DNA of 64,000 bases from contig CAYUYJ010000008.1 of the NCBI GenBank assembly GCA_964449325.1, positions 46,509 to 110,508 on the forward strand. Direction: 5' to 3'. Source of the DNA: RGIG3002 sp964449325. GTDB taxonomy: Bacteria; Bacillota; Clostridia; Lachnospirales; Lachnospiraceae. A program made the position numbers and the translations under genes. This document shows, piece after piece, positions 52,960 to 60,474 of this stretch (the first letter of the stretch is position 1; each line of letters begins with the position of its first letter). The notes below the pieces were generated by a model, which ran no database searches, was not told where the DNA came from, and saw only the letters and a list, made by a program, of their open reading frames with translations.

Positions 52960-54054
52960 TTAGAAATCTAATAAATATATCCCTTCCGCATATTTTCTAA
53001 ATCTAACCGTTGTTCTTCCGTAGTGTTCAAGCATTTGCTTTGTAACATATCCACCTGCTGGTGCACCTATTTTTTTGCGTATCCACTCTCCCAAAATGGC
53101 ATTACTTTCTACGCTATGGAGTGCTTTATTCCCCTGTTGAGCCATTCTCATATGGAATGAACCAAAATCCTTAGTTATTACCTTAAACATTGGACAATTC
53201 TCATCATCAGGATTTTCTCTATCCGGGAAAAAGCCTGGCACCTTATCTTGATGATTATATGGAATATATGCCTGATTTTGATTACGTTTTGTTCCATTCT
53301 TCCGTATGCCCCAATTAATACCAGAACCATATCCCGTATCGCTTCCATCAGCTCTTAATAAAGATACCTCGATAGTAGCAATTGGTTCTTTTCCATCATA
53401 AAGGATATAATCTCTTTCTGAATTATCAGGTTCCTCAAAATCCTCCGGTCCATTATTAACTACATTTTTCAAACGTTCTGATGCCAATGGATCAAAGCAA
53501 TCTACCGTATCTGGAAGTAATTCTTCATAATATTTATATGCTCCCATTGCATCACATTGAGATACGCTCTCTCTACGTTTGTAAAAAGCATTCATTGTAT
53601 AATTTAAAGAACCACAATATGCCTTCCATGGAATATTTGCCTCTGTTCCATTCAAAATCACATCTTTATAACTCCACAAATAAACCTTTGAGTGAACTTC
53701 TGGACCAGCACATATATATCTACAAGAAACTTTCGGCATTCCCTTTGCTTCATTTATAAATCTAAGAAGTCTTTGAATGTCTTCATGCTTTTTCTGGGAT
53801 AAACTTGATTTTGTCATTCCCAAAATTATTTCAACACTAATTCCTTTCGTAAGTCGATTATTCTTCATCCCTTCTGAAAGCTGAATCATATGCGTTGAAA
53901 TCCTTTCACAATCCGTAAAAGCTGTAACTATTTTCAATGAATCGCAAGGTGTATTTATTTCAGTTCTAGCTGGAGCAAATAACACAGGTTCGTCAAAATC
54001 AGAAGTAATAAATGTTGACTCTTTAGTAATTTCATCGTACATAGGTATCATCAT
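52960..54054 (-). CDS. NgoFVII/PLD-family restriction endonuclease (364 aa)
   Basis: Phospholipase-D-fold nuclease of the NgoFVII family. The active-site motif is HSKVYLW (H-x-K) near residue 120, followed by CGSLNYTMNAF, the Asn-containing second part. The C-terminal half (about 210-364) carries the NgoFVII-type DNA-binding domain (GSGINWGIRKNGTKRN). ATG 54054 follows AAGGAG and the MTase gene stop by two bases, so the frame up to 54147 is rejected. It is probably the restriction partner of the 54057-55127 methyltransferase, since NgoFVII-type enzymes pair with a C5 MTase. Confidence 0.85.
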   Translation of the reverse strand: MMIPMYDEITKESTFITSDFDEPVLFAPARTEINTPCDSLKIVTAFTDCERISTHMIQLSEGMKNNRLTKGISVEIILGMTKSSLSQKKHEDIQRLLRFINEAKGMPKVSCRYICAGPEVHSKVYLWSYKDVILNGTEANIPWKAYCGSLNYTMNAFYKRRESVSQCDAMGAYKYYEELLPDTVDCFDPLASERLKNVVNNGPEDFEEPDNSERDYILYDGKEPIATIEVSLLRADGSDTGYGSGINWGIRKNGTKRNQNQAYIPYNHQDKVPGFFPDRENPDDENCPMFKVITKDFGSFHMRMAQQGNKALHSVESNAILGEWIRKKIGAPAGGYVTKQMLEHYGRTTVRFRKYAEGIYLLDF

Positions 54055-54056
54055 AA

Positions 54057-55127
54057 TCACTCCTTCATATTCGGAATAACCCAAGGATATTCTATCCCCG
54101 CAAAACTGTTTAAAACTGCCGTAATTACTATTTCTGACAACCTGCATGGAACAGCCATTCCAATTTGTTTTCGCACACTACTATATTTTCCTACAAACTC
54201 ATAATCGTCTGGAAATGTCTGTATTCTTGCTCTTTCTCGATTTGTCAACTCTCGATCCGTCCAATGATACATATATGTTCCACCTCCACCAGCAGCCGTA
54301 ACTGTATATGCAGGTTTACTAGGATCTAATTTTCTATAAATCTGACTAATTTTTGTTTTTGTTTTAATCTTTAGTTCTTCTGGGAACTCATCTCCCAAAC
54401 GTTCTTCAGCTTGCCATACATTTTCTCCTGGTCTTATGTATGACAATCTTCCAGCAACACTTTGAGAAAGCTTGCGAATCTCATTATTTGGTGCATTTTT
54501 AGGGATATCTCTCAATGCATTTTCTGACGAAATATCACAATTCTCATATAATGCTGGATCTGGAACATGAAACTCTACGGGTATGTCATTTCTTATTCCT
54601 ACAATAATTACTCTATGTCTAGTCTGTGGTATTCCATATTGCTCTGCTTTATACAAATTGACTGTGAGTTTGTAACCAGCTGCTTTCATATCCTCTAAAA
54701 TCACTTGAAAATCTCCTGAACCAGCTGAACGAATACCTGAAACATTTTCTGCAACAAACCACTTAGGCTTGTATCTTTTTAAAACCTCAATTCCATACCA
54801 ATATAGTTGTCCAAATTTTTCATTTGCTAATCCTTTATGTTCTCCAACATTTGAGAAGCTATTACAAGGAAAACCGTAACAAAAAGCATCAATTTCTCCC
54901 AACGATGCAATATCCAAGTCTCTTACATCTCCACAATGAACTGTCTCTGGATTATCTGGACAAATATTTTTAATATATGTCTTGCACGTATCTTCATCAT
55001 AATCATTAGCCCACGCATGCTCTATATTATAAATTCCATCATCACTATGAGAATGTAATGCTCCGCAAGCAAGACCTCCTGGTCCACAAAAAAGTTCCCC
55101 TAGCTTAAATGTAATATTTTTAGCCAT
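54057..55127 (-). CDS. DNA (cytosine-5) methyltransferase (356 aa)
   Basis: C5-MTase with motif I LGELFCGPGGLACGAL, motif IV YGFPCNSFS (PCN rather than PCQ), motif VI VAENVSGI, motif VIII IPQTRHRVIIVG and motif X KQIGMAVPCRLSEIVI. It overlaps the upstream ribbon-helix-helix gene by eight bases (ATGGCTAA). ATG 55127 follows TGGAGG. Different in sequence from the second MTase, so it likely has another target and works with the NgoFVII-type nuclease. Confidence 0.92.
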   Translation of the reverse strand: MAKNITFKLGELFCGPGGLACGALHSHSDDGIYNIEHAWANDYDEDTCKTYIKNICPDNPETVHCGDVRDLDIASLGEIDAFCYGFPCNSFSNVGEHKGLANEKFGQLYWYGIEVLKRYKPKWFVAENVSGIRSAGSGDFQVILEDMKAAGYKLTVNLYKAEQYGIPQTRHRVIIVGIRNDIPVEFHVPDPALYENCDISSENALRDIPKNAPNNEIRKLSQSVAGRLSYIRPGENVWQAEERLGDEFPEELKIKTKTKISQIYRKLDPSKPAYTVTAAGGGGTYMYHWTDRELTNRERARIQTFPDDYEFVGKYSSVRKQIGMAVPCRLSEIVITAVLNSFAGIEYPWVIPNMKE

Positions 55128-55314
55128 TGTTATCCTCCAGTTCACGAAGCATCTGTTGCTTCTTTTTGTAATCTTCCAAATAATCAGTCAATGCTCTTTC
55201 AACCGCAACAGTTTTGCTTTGTCCTGCCTCTGCACAAAGCTCATTTAATTGTTCGTAAATTGATGTTTCTATACAAACATTCAAATAGGTTCCGTTTTTC
55301 TTTGGTTTGGCCAT
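55120..55314 (-). CDS. ribbon-helix-helix regulator of the R-M operon (64 aa)
   Basis: Small protein with the RHH layout: a basic N-terminal strand (GTYLNVCIETSIYEQLNELC) and two helices (SKTVAVERALTDYLEDYKKK). It is the first gene of the operon and is probably the autoregulator (CopG-like) that delays or tunes methylase and nuclease expression. AAAGGAG precedes the ATG. Direct repeats of TTGAATT and GATTG around the promoter may be its operator. Confidence 0.7.
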   Translation of the reverse strand: MAKPKKNGTYLNVCIETSIYEQLNELCAEAGQSKTVAVERALTDYLEDYKKKQQMLRELEDNNG

Positions 55315-55348
55315 TACAGTCTCCTTTCAATCAACTACAATCACCTAC

Positions 55349-55377
55349 ATTATACTACCGAATTCAACTTAATTCAA
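55349..55377 (-). promoter_or_regulatory. promoter of the R-M operon
   Basis: Minus strand TTGAAT (55372-55377), 17 bases, TATAAT (55349-55354). GAATTaagttGAATTC within the spacer and -35 may be a regulator site. Confidence 0.72.
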
Positions 55378-55391
55378 TCTATCTAAATAAC

Positions 55392-55448
55392 AAAACCAGA
55401 CAAAACTATCAAGTCATCCACCTCATCTTGACATTCCTGTCTGGTTTT
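55392..55448 (-). terminator. long hairpin after the PD-(D/E)XK gene
   Basis: AAAACCAGACA and TGTCTGGTTTT are perfect inverted repeats 35 bases apart, with an inner TCAAG/CTTGA pair, T-run TTTTG after. It separates the upstream gene from the R-M operon. Confidence 0.65.
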
Positions 55449-55551
55449 GCTGTAAAATAAGTAATCGCTTAAAGAAAAAGCATATTGTCGTCATATCTTG
55501 CTTTTATACTAAATGTCTCCTTTTTTCGAAAGTAACCCTCCTACATATCAT

Positions 55552-56508
55552 TTAGTATTCATTAGAAAGCTTCTTTTCTTTCATATCAAACTGTCGGTAA
55601 TACACCGGAATATGATAAATTGTTCTTAGTCCAGTTAAGTATTGAATATCTTCTTTTTCTGGCTCATGAGTAGTAACAATAATTAGCTTTTCTGCCCTAT
55701 TTTCATTCGGATAATGATTATATTCCATAAGCTGTCCTATTGCCTCTCTAATTGCCGCCTTAACTGTTTGAGCAGTTTTTAACTCAAAGAATATTTTCTT
55801 GCCCTCAGAATTAATGCATGAAATATCTACATAATTGTCCTCTGCTTTTACATTTTGAAAGCCATTCTTTTTCAAGTATTCAACCATAGCATTTGAAAGT
55901 GCGTTGTGCTGAAAAGTCATAATATAATCAGAAGCCTTTACCGTTGTAGCACCTGTCTTTTTGCTCTTTTGAACAGTATCTATGTATCCTTTATATCCAG
56001 GCAATGATGCAACATACTTATCATTTAATTCTTTATTAGCCAAAGGTATTCCACTCTCAGGATGTTCGCTGAGGTACTTATCAATCAAAGGTTTATCATT
56101 CAGAATAAAATCCTTTAAGGTATCAAGATAATTCGTCTTATCTGGATAGAAATATCTCCATCTATTCTGTTTTGTTTCCTTAAATTTCTTTCCGGTATAT
56201 TCAATAATATCCTTTATCTCTACAACATATGGCAAAGTAATATCATTATCTCTACATGATAGTTCTATCGAAGAAACACCATCCGTGTCACAACTCCAAT
56301 TAATGTTATAAATAAACTCCTTCGTGTCAGCATTATCCCAAAAAGTCAGAACCATATAATCTTCGTTTCCTCTGAAATACATACCTTGTTCAAGCCTGTT
56401 TTTGTTGTTTATCTTTCTTGGCACAAAGTAGAAATCCTTATTTTCTTGTTGCCATTCTAAAAGAAAATCAAGACAATTTTTATGAACCTGTAAAATATCT
56501 ATCTTCAT
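55552..56508 (-). CDS. protein with PD-(D/E)XK nuclease-like C-terminus (318 aa)
   Basis: The N-terminal 190 residues are not recognised. The C-terminal part reads like a PD-(D/E)XK nuclease: DNYVDISCINSEGKKIFFELKTA (D ... ExK, near residues 226 and 238-240) and AIREAIGQLMEYNHYP for the fourth motif. It has no methylase partner next to it, and stands alone with its own promoter (56657-56686) and terminator. It could be an orphan restriction or retaliation nuclease of the island. AAGGGAG precedes the ATG at a long spacing. Confidence 0.65.
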   Translation of the reverse strand: MKIDILQVHKNCLDFLLEWQQENKDFYFVPRKINNKNRLEQGMYFRGNEDYMVLTFWDNADTKEFIYNINWSCDTDGVSSIELSCRDNDITLPYVVEIKDIIEYTGKKFKETKQNRWRYFYPDKTNYLDTLKDFILNDKPLIDKYLSEHPESGIPLANKELNDKYVASLPGYKGYIDTVQKSKKTGATTVKASDYIMTFQHNALSNAMVEYLKKNGFQNVKAEDNYVDISCINSEGKKIFFELKTAQTVKAAIREAIGQLMEYNHYPNENRAEKLIIVTTHEPEKEDIQYLTGLRTIYHIPVYYRQFDMKEKKLSNEY

Positions 56509-56656
56509 AATTCACTAATCTCCCTTACAAATAATAAGCAAACAATAAACCAACTCACCCATATGAACATTTGCTCTTAATAAATTTTTTGAAAAACTAA
56601 CAACAGTTGTAGCATTTCTGTGCCACCATAATTCGATGACTATCATCTCATATTAT

Positions 56657-56686
56657 ACTATACTATCAGTTTTCTTAACTTGGCAA
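56657..56686 (-). promoter_or_regulatory. promoter of the PD-(D/E)XK gene
   Basis: Minus strand TTGCCA (56681-56686), 18 bases, TATAGT (56657-56662). A second frame TATAAT overlaps (56651-56656 region). Confidence 0.55.
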
Positions 56687-56768
56687 AACATCCCTTCACC
56701 TTTTGTATTTTTACTATAAGTCTCCTTGCACACTTTATAGAAGATAGCTAATATTTTTTACTATTCTC

Positions 56769-57284
56769 CTATTTGCTTTTTTTCAACGTTTGTTTATAAT
56801 AATCTTTGGCTAATTTACGTTGTTTTCCAAAAGCATTCCAATATAATGCTTTCTCATCTATAGCAATTTTGAATTCTATTTCCTCTCTTGTATTCCTATC
56901 CTCATAATTTACTATATCATCACAAATCAAATACACGTTTATTTGATTTGTTGTTTGCGCTATATTCCTATACTTAGCTCTTGTCCGATTCTCTCCCAGT
57001 CCTTTATAAATTTCAAATCTTTTACTAAATTCAGGAAACAAAATTCTCGAGATATAACTTTTGGTTCCATCTGGTATCTCATCATACTTTTTCACCAAAA
57101 AAGACAAATCAAAATCCAGTTCTTTAAATACATCTGAAGTTTGCGCTACCTCCAAAAGCTGTCCTTTTTCATCATACATTGCCCACACTCCACATATTCC
57201 TTTATAATTTGAAATATCATTTTGCATTGCCTCATAGTTTTCACCCCTTTTTACTAATTCAAGAATTTTTACTCTTTTTATCAT
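56769..57284 (-). CDS. unknown protein with possible GIY-YIG-like start (171 aa)
   Basis: Not recognised with confidence. The segment GICGVWAMYDEKGQLLEVAQTSDVFKEL near residues 29-57 resembles the beta-beta-alpha start of a GIY-YIG nuclease (GVY...D..g.LYVGqs.di), but the signature residues are poor. A basic C-terminal helix (NAFGKQRKLAKDYYKQTLKKSK) follows. CAGGTG is a weak ribosome site. It lies between the inverted-repeat element and the PD-(D/E)XK gene. Confidence 0.45.
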   Translation of the reverse strand: MIKRVKILELVKRGENYEAMQNDISNYKGICGVWAMYDEKGQLLEVAQTSDVFKELDFDLSFLVKKYDEIPDGTKSYISRILFPEFSKRFEIYKGLGENRTRAKYRNIAQTTNQINVYLICDDIVNYEDRNTREEIEFKIAIDEKALYWNAFGKQRKLAKDYYKQTLKKSK

Positions 57285-57608
57285 TTAACACACCTGCCAT
57301 TTTATAACTCATCATGCAGTTCAAATTACATCACTCTCTTTTGCAATTATGAAGCCCCAATAATTCTCTAATAATTTCTTTTCCGACATTTGTTTTATCC
57401 GTATATTATAATTCAATTGTATTCCGATCACGGAACACTTTCAACATAATTCTATCCCCTTTATCCCTCCATATATGTTGACTGCAGGAACCCGTAGCCA
57501 TGCTACAAGGCATAAAGAAAGGCTCTAATCCATAGACAATAACCACCTACAAATCAGAGCCTTGCTGACGGAATAGCCTAGCATGGCTACCTCCTACAGT
57601 AAACATAT
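57285..57608. other. gene-free stretch holding an inverted-repeat element
   Basis: About 320 bases without a gene. From 57481 to 57600 lies a nested inverted-repeat structure (listed separately). The rest is AT-rich with no clear signal. Confidence 0.6.
57481..57600. repeat. 120-bp nested inverted-repeat (MITE-like) element
   Basis: The ends ACTGCAGGA (57481-57489) and TCCTACAGT (57592-57600) are inverted with one mismatch; GTAGCCATGCTA (57494-57505) is perfectly inverted at 57579-57590; an inner pair AAGGCTCT (57519-57526) / AGAGCCTT (57556-57563) makes a third stem. The left end shares TGACTGCAGGAACC with 47184-47197. It could be a miniature transposable element or a structured RNA. Confidence 0.75.
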
Positions 57609-58013
57609 TCAATTTGTCTCTTTTAATATTTCTATGACCTCTTCTGGTATCATCATATAAAGCTGCTCATAATTTTGCTTCATCACCTTCACCGGTGCAT
57701 GCTTATATATCTCCTTACTTGATTCCTTCGTGTAATAATGCCAATATCGATATATGTACCCAATCCAATAAATGCACTCCGAAGAATATATCTTCTCCTT
57801 CTCTTTAAACATATCTCCAGCATTCTCAATAACCTCATCAAACAAATACTCTTCTCCAAAACATTGCTTACAATTATAGCTGGAATCTAACTCCTTTGCA
57901 GTCACTGATTTCATAAATGTTTTTACAAATTTCTCGCTATCATATCCATTGGTCACCGATAATACAAATAATCTCCCCTGAACATCGCATAGTTTTAAAT
58001 CAAAATCTGTCAT
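57609..58013 (-). CDS. small unknown protein (134 aa)
   Basis: Not recognised. The sequence is soluble, acidic and helical (DLKLCDVQGRLFVLSVTNGY ... ECIYWIGYIYRYWHYYTKESSK ... EEVIEILKETN). The organisation resembles small antitoxin-like or immunity-like proteins, but nothing specific supports this. GGAGGAAACGC precedes the ATG, and the gene follows the SIR2-like gene by 37 bases in the same direction, so it is likely co-transcribed. Confidence 0.45.
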   Translation of the reverse strand: MTDFDLKLCDVQGRLFVLSVTNGYDSEKFVKTFMKSVTAKELDSSYNCKQCFGEEYLFDEVIENAGDMFKEKEKIYSSECIYWIGYIYRYWHYYTKESSKEIYKHAPVKVMKQNYEQLYMMIPEEVIEILKETN

Positions 58014-58050
58014 GCGTTTCCTCCATTATACACTCCACAAGAAACCCTCC

Positions 58051-59046
58051 TCAATTCATCTCACCTATCAAAAAATCAAATGAACTACACGGAAGTAGTT
58101 TATATTTTTTTACATGAGTCTCTTTGAGTACATCCTCAAAATATTCTCTTTCAGTTGCATCATAGTATGCTATATCAACCTGATTCAATATTCCTAACTT
58201 TTGCATTCCACCGATTCTCACCAAAATATGCTCATCGATAATAGCACCAAATGCCGGCTTGCTATATCTTGGCATAGCTACTTTCATTTCATCCGCAAAG
58301 CCAGAAGGTTTAAATCCCATTCCGTAAATCAATAATTTATCAATCTTAATATTATTAGAATAAAAAAAATCAAAGTCAAAATATTTGTCATAATCTGGAT
58401 AGGCCTTTAGTTTATCTATTAAGAACATTTTTCCTATTCCATTATGACCCCAAATATATTTATAATAATAGCGCTCTCCATTATCTATGAGTTTATATAT
58501 TACATCTGAATAGCTTTTTATATTCTCTACAAATCTTCCATGAATGTGCTTTGCTTTTATGGTTTCCGCAAATAAATCAAAATTCGTAGTCCATATATTA
58601 TAAGGGTTATTAATAGTACTATAAACAGATTGATAAAAATTCTTGATATTGCACCCAAGTCCTAAATACTCCAGATAATCTTTCAAAATAATATGCCATA
58701 TATTATATAGAGCCGGAAAAAATTGAAGACATTCTTTTATTTCTTCATCTTTGAATAGCAAACATCCCATAACATACTCAATATTAGAATCATACTTCTC
58801 ATAATAATCAGCAAAAGAAGATTTCATTGACTCATAATGTCTCCATTTATCCTTGCTATTGCCGTAAAAAGCTCTGTATAATTGTCTATTTTCTCTTTCG
58901 GTCAACTTCCCATTTATCCAGTTTATAATAAAACTATCAATGCTCAAAATATATTGCTTTTCTACCGGAACATACTTCTTTAATTGACTAATTAAATTAA
59001 TAGACATTCCATTTCCAAATAGTATTCCATCATACTTCATAATCAT
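58051..59046 (-). CDS. SIR2-like/DUF4917-type protein (331 aa)
   Basis: Contains motifs of SIR2-fold NAD-binding proteins: GNGMSIN near residues 12-18 (nucleotide loop, like GAGxS), TTNFDLF near 151 (TTNYD motif), HIHGRF near 170 and LLIYGMGF near 245 (second nucleotide loop, G-x-S-like). Such proteins deplete NAD in anti-phage defence or regulate it; no effector domain is fused here. Start at 59046 (ATGATTATG) follows GGGAA. It sits between a membrane gene and the small unknown gene. Confidence 0.68.
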   Translation of the reverse strand: MIMKYDGILFGNGMSINLISQLKKYVPVEKQYILSIDSFIINWINGKLTERENRQLYRAFYGNSKDKWRHYESMKSSFADYYEKYDSNIEYVMGCLLFKDEEIKECLQFFPALYNIWHIILKDYLEYLGLGCNIKNFYQSVYSTINNPYNIWTTNFDLFAETIKAKHIHGRFVENIKSYSDVIYKLIDNGERYYYKYIWGHNGIGKMFLIDKLKAYPDYDKYFDFDFFYSNNIKIDKLLIYGMGFKPSGFADEMKVAMPRYSKPAFGAIIDEHILVRIGGMQKLGILNQVDIAYYDATEREYFEDVLKETHVKKYKLLPCSSFDFLIGEMN

Positions 59047-59078
59047 TTCCCAACATCTCTACCTGTTCGTCACCTCTA

Positions 59079-59897
59079 CTAATCTTCTATGATAACTTTT
59101 TCTACCTTCTTTATGCTATATTCACAATCCTCAATCCCCACTATTTTTTGCTCATTTCTGTAAATGGTAATTTTCTCTTCCCCATAATCCACCTTATGTA
59201 ATACATAATGTTCTCCACCGCAATATGAAATCATATACGCTTCATTCTCTACCAATTGAACATACGTCTTTTTATCAATTGCCTTATTTCCGTAATAAAA
59301 TGTTGCAGCTAGTATGATCAACACAAAAGCTAATACTTCTATCACTATTAACGCAATAGCACTCTCTTTTGATTTTTCTTTCTTCTCATCCTGTTTTGTC
59401 GTCATCAATTGTAAAAATATAAACAGCATTTCCATAATATACAACAAAAGAAATAGAGTTCCCACATTTCTTGTCGTACCGTTTAGCCCAGATGCCGCCA
59501 CCAACAACATTATCAATGGTAAATTTATAATAGATAATATAATTAAGCTAAACAATGCTCCTCTAATAAAATCTCCAATCTTATAGAGTATTTTTTTAAT
59601 ACCTTTTATGTGTCGCTCTTTTGCTTTTTTCTTGATATCGCTTATTATTTCAAAAACCCATGACATAAAGAAAAGAACCACGAATAAAATTATTGAAACA
59701 AATATTACTGCAAAAATTGAATTATCAAAATTAAGGTTCATTATACTTACATCGATATTTAATCGAGTAAAATACCCTTTCCAATAAGCATACATACAAA
59801 GTCGCAGTGCCGCATAAACAACTGTAAGTATCGCAGTAACAACTGTTATAATTGCTGCAACATTTTCTTTAATAAAATTCCAACCTTTCTTTAACAT
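59079..59897 (-). CDS. membrane protein adjacent to SIR2-like gene (272 aa)
   Basis: Not recognised. Four to five helices (VAAIITVVTAILTVVYAAL, IFAVIFVSIILFVVLFFMSWVF, GALFSLIILSIINLPLIMLLV, TLFLLLYIMEMLFIFLQL, ALIVIEVLAFVLIILAATFYYG) are followed by a soluble C-terminal domain of about 70 residues. It lies 32 bases before the SIR2-like gene on the same strand, so the two are probably co-transcribed: a membrane effector or anchor is plausible. GAGGAGG precedes the ATG. Confidence 0.55.
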   Translation of the reverse strand: MLKKGWNFIKENVAAIITVVTAILTVVYAALRLCMYAYWKGYFTRLNIDVSIMNLNFDNSIFAVIFVSIILFVVLFFMSWVFEIISDIKKKAKERHIKGIKKILYKIGDFIRGALFSLIILSIINLPLIMLLVAASGLNGTTRNVGTLFLLLYIMEMLFIFLQLMTTKQDEKKEKSKESAIALIVIEVLAFVLIILAATFYYGNKAIDKKTYVQLVENEAYMISYCGGEHYVLHKVDYGEEKITIYRNEQKIVGIEDCEYSIKKVEKVIIED

Positions 59898-59957
59898 TAC
59901 ATCCTCCTCATTAAATGTGCATTGTTCATTGCAATCTTTTTTTTTGATATATTTCCC

Positions 59958-60056
59958 TTGACAATACCCATTATATCAAATATCCTATACTCAAGAAACG
60001 GGTTTTTGACTGAGTAAGGTCTTCGGACTGGAAATGGGTACTCGTTTCTTTTTTAT
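59958..60056 (+). ncRNA. candidate small structured RNA with promoter and terminator
   Basis: TTGACA (59958-59963), 17 bases, TATCCT (59981-59986) would start transcription near 59993. The RNA of about 60 bases folds as AAGAAAC ... GTTTCTT closed by GAGTA/TACTC, with an inner GTC-TTCG-GAC hairpin, and ends TTTTTTATT, an intrinsic terminator. No open frame fits. It is divergent from the membrane gene promoter (extended -10 TGATATAAT on the minus strand, 59970-59978), which it overlaps. Confidence 0.5.
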
Positions 60057-60067
60057 TAAGATCATTC

Positions 60068-60108
60068 AGAAAAAGGAATTCGCCCAAAAGCCAATTCCTC
60101 TTTTCTTT
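60068..60108. terminator. hairpin with T-runs on both sides
   Basis: AGGAATT (60075-60081) pairs with AATTCCT (60094-60100), followed by TCTTTTCTTTTTC on plus and TTTTTCTG on minus. It may serve both the small RNA and the downstream minus-strand transcripts. Confidence 0.6.
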
Positions 60109-60207
60109 TTCAACCATGTCACAGCCCCAAACCTCAAAATTTTGGTATAAATCCGGTATAAAAATCCTCTCTCAAACTCCCACACCCCTTGATTTCCCTA
60201 GCCTTTT

Positions 60208-60255
60208 TCAGAAAAGCAACTTCCTGCCGTGGCAGATGAATAAAACTTTAATCAT
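60208..60255 (-). pseudogene. displaced 5' end of an LMW-PTP gene
   Basis: ATG at 60255 with AAAGGA upstream encodes MIKVLFICHG then departs (RKLLF-stop). The first ten residues are the normal start of an LMW-PTP, including C-H-G of the P-loop. The break lies at the 10-bp core shared with the intact gene at 37299-37308. It is the chromosomal remnant cut off by the integrating element. Confidence 0.72.
60225..60234. repeat. right attachment core (attR) of the integrative element
   Basis: TGCCGTGGCA, identical to 37299-37308; joins the element's right end to the displaced LMW-PTP start. Confidence 0.68.
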
Positions 60256-60474
60256 AATCTATTTTTCCTTTCGTTTCTTGGCATATCTTAGCATATCTTG
60301 GCAAAAGTGGTAAAGTGAGTGGTACGGTTGAGGGGTGTACCACTGTAAAGCAACCTTCTTTCAACGAGAAATACTTATAACTTCCTGTTCCAATTTACAA
60401 TTATTATTCAACATATATCGCAAAGTTTCTACATACTTCCCTTTTATAATAAGATTTGTTACACTGCAATTTTT

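Larger units (their letters stand above)
37299..60234. mobile_element. integrative element in the LMW-PTP gene (about 22.9 kb)
   Basis: Bounded by the 10-bp repeats at 37299 and 60225, with a tyrosine integrase next to the left end. The contents are AT-rich conflict genes, IS elements and unknown genes, with no ribosomal, metabolic or conjugation genes, and no recognised excisionase. The two gene halves outside the cores join in frame to a normal LMW-PTP start. It resembles a defence-carrying genomic island moved by its own integrase, possibly with help for transfer. Confidence 0.7.
59898..60474. other. gap with small-RNA candidate, terminators and right element junction
   Basis: No protein gene. 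It holds the predicted small RNA (59958-60056), a second hairpin (60068-60108), the right core of the element (60225-60234) inside a truncated LMW-PTP start, tandem 10-mers GCATATCTTR (60281-60300) and an inverted repeat GTGGTAC/GTACCAC (60319-60343). Confidence 0.6.
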
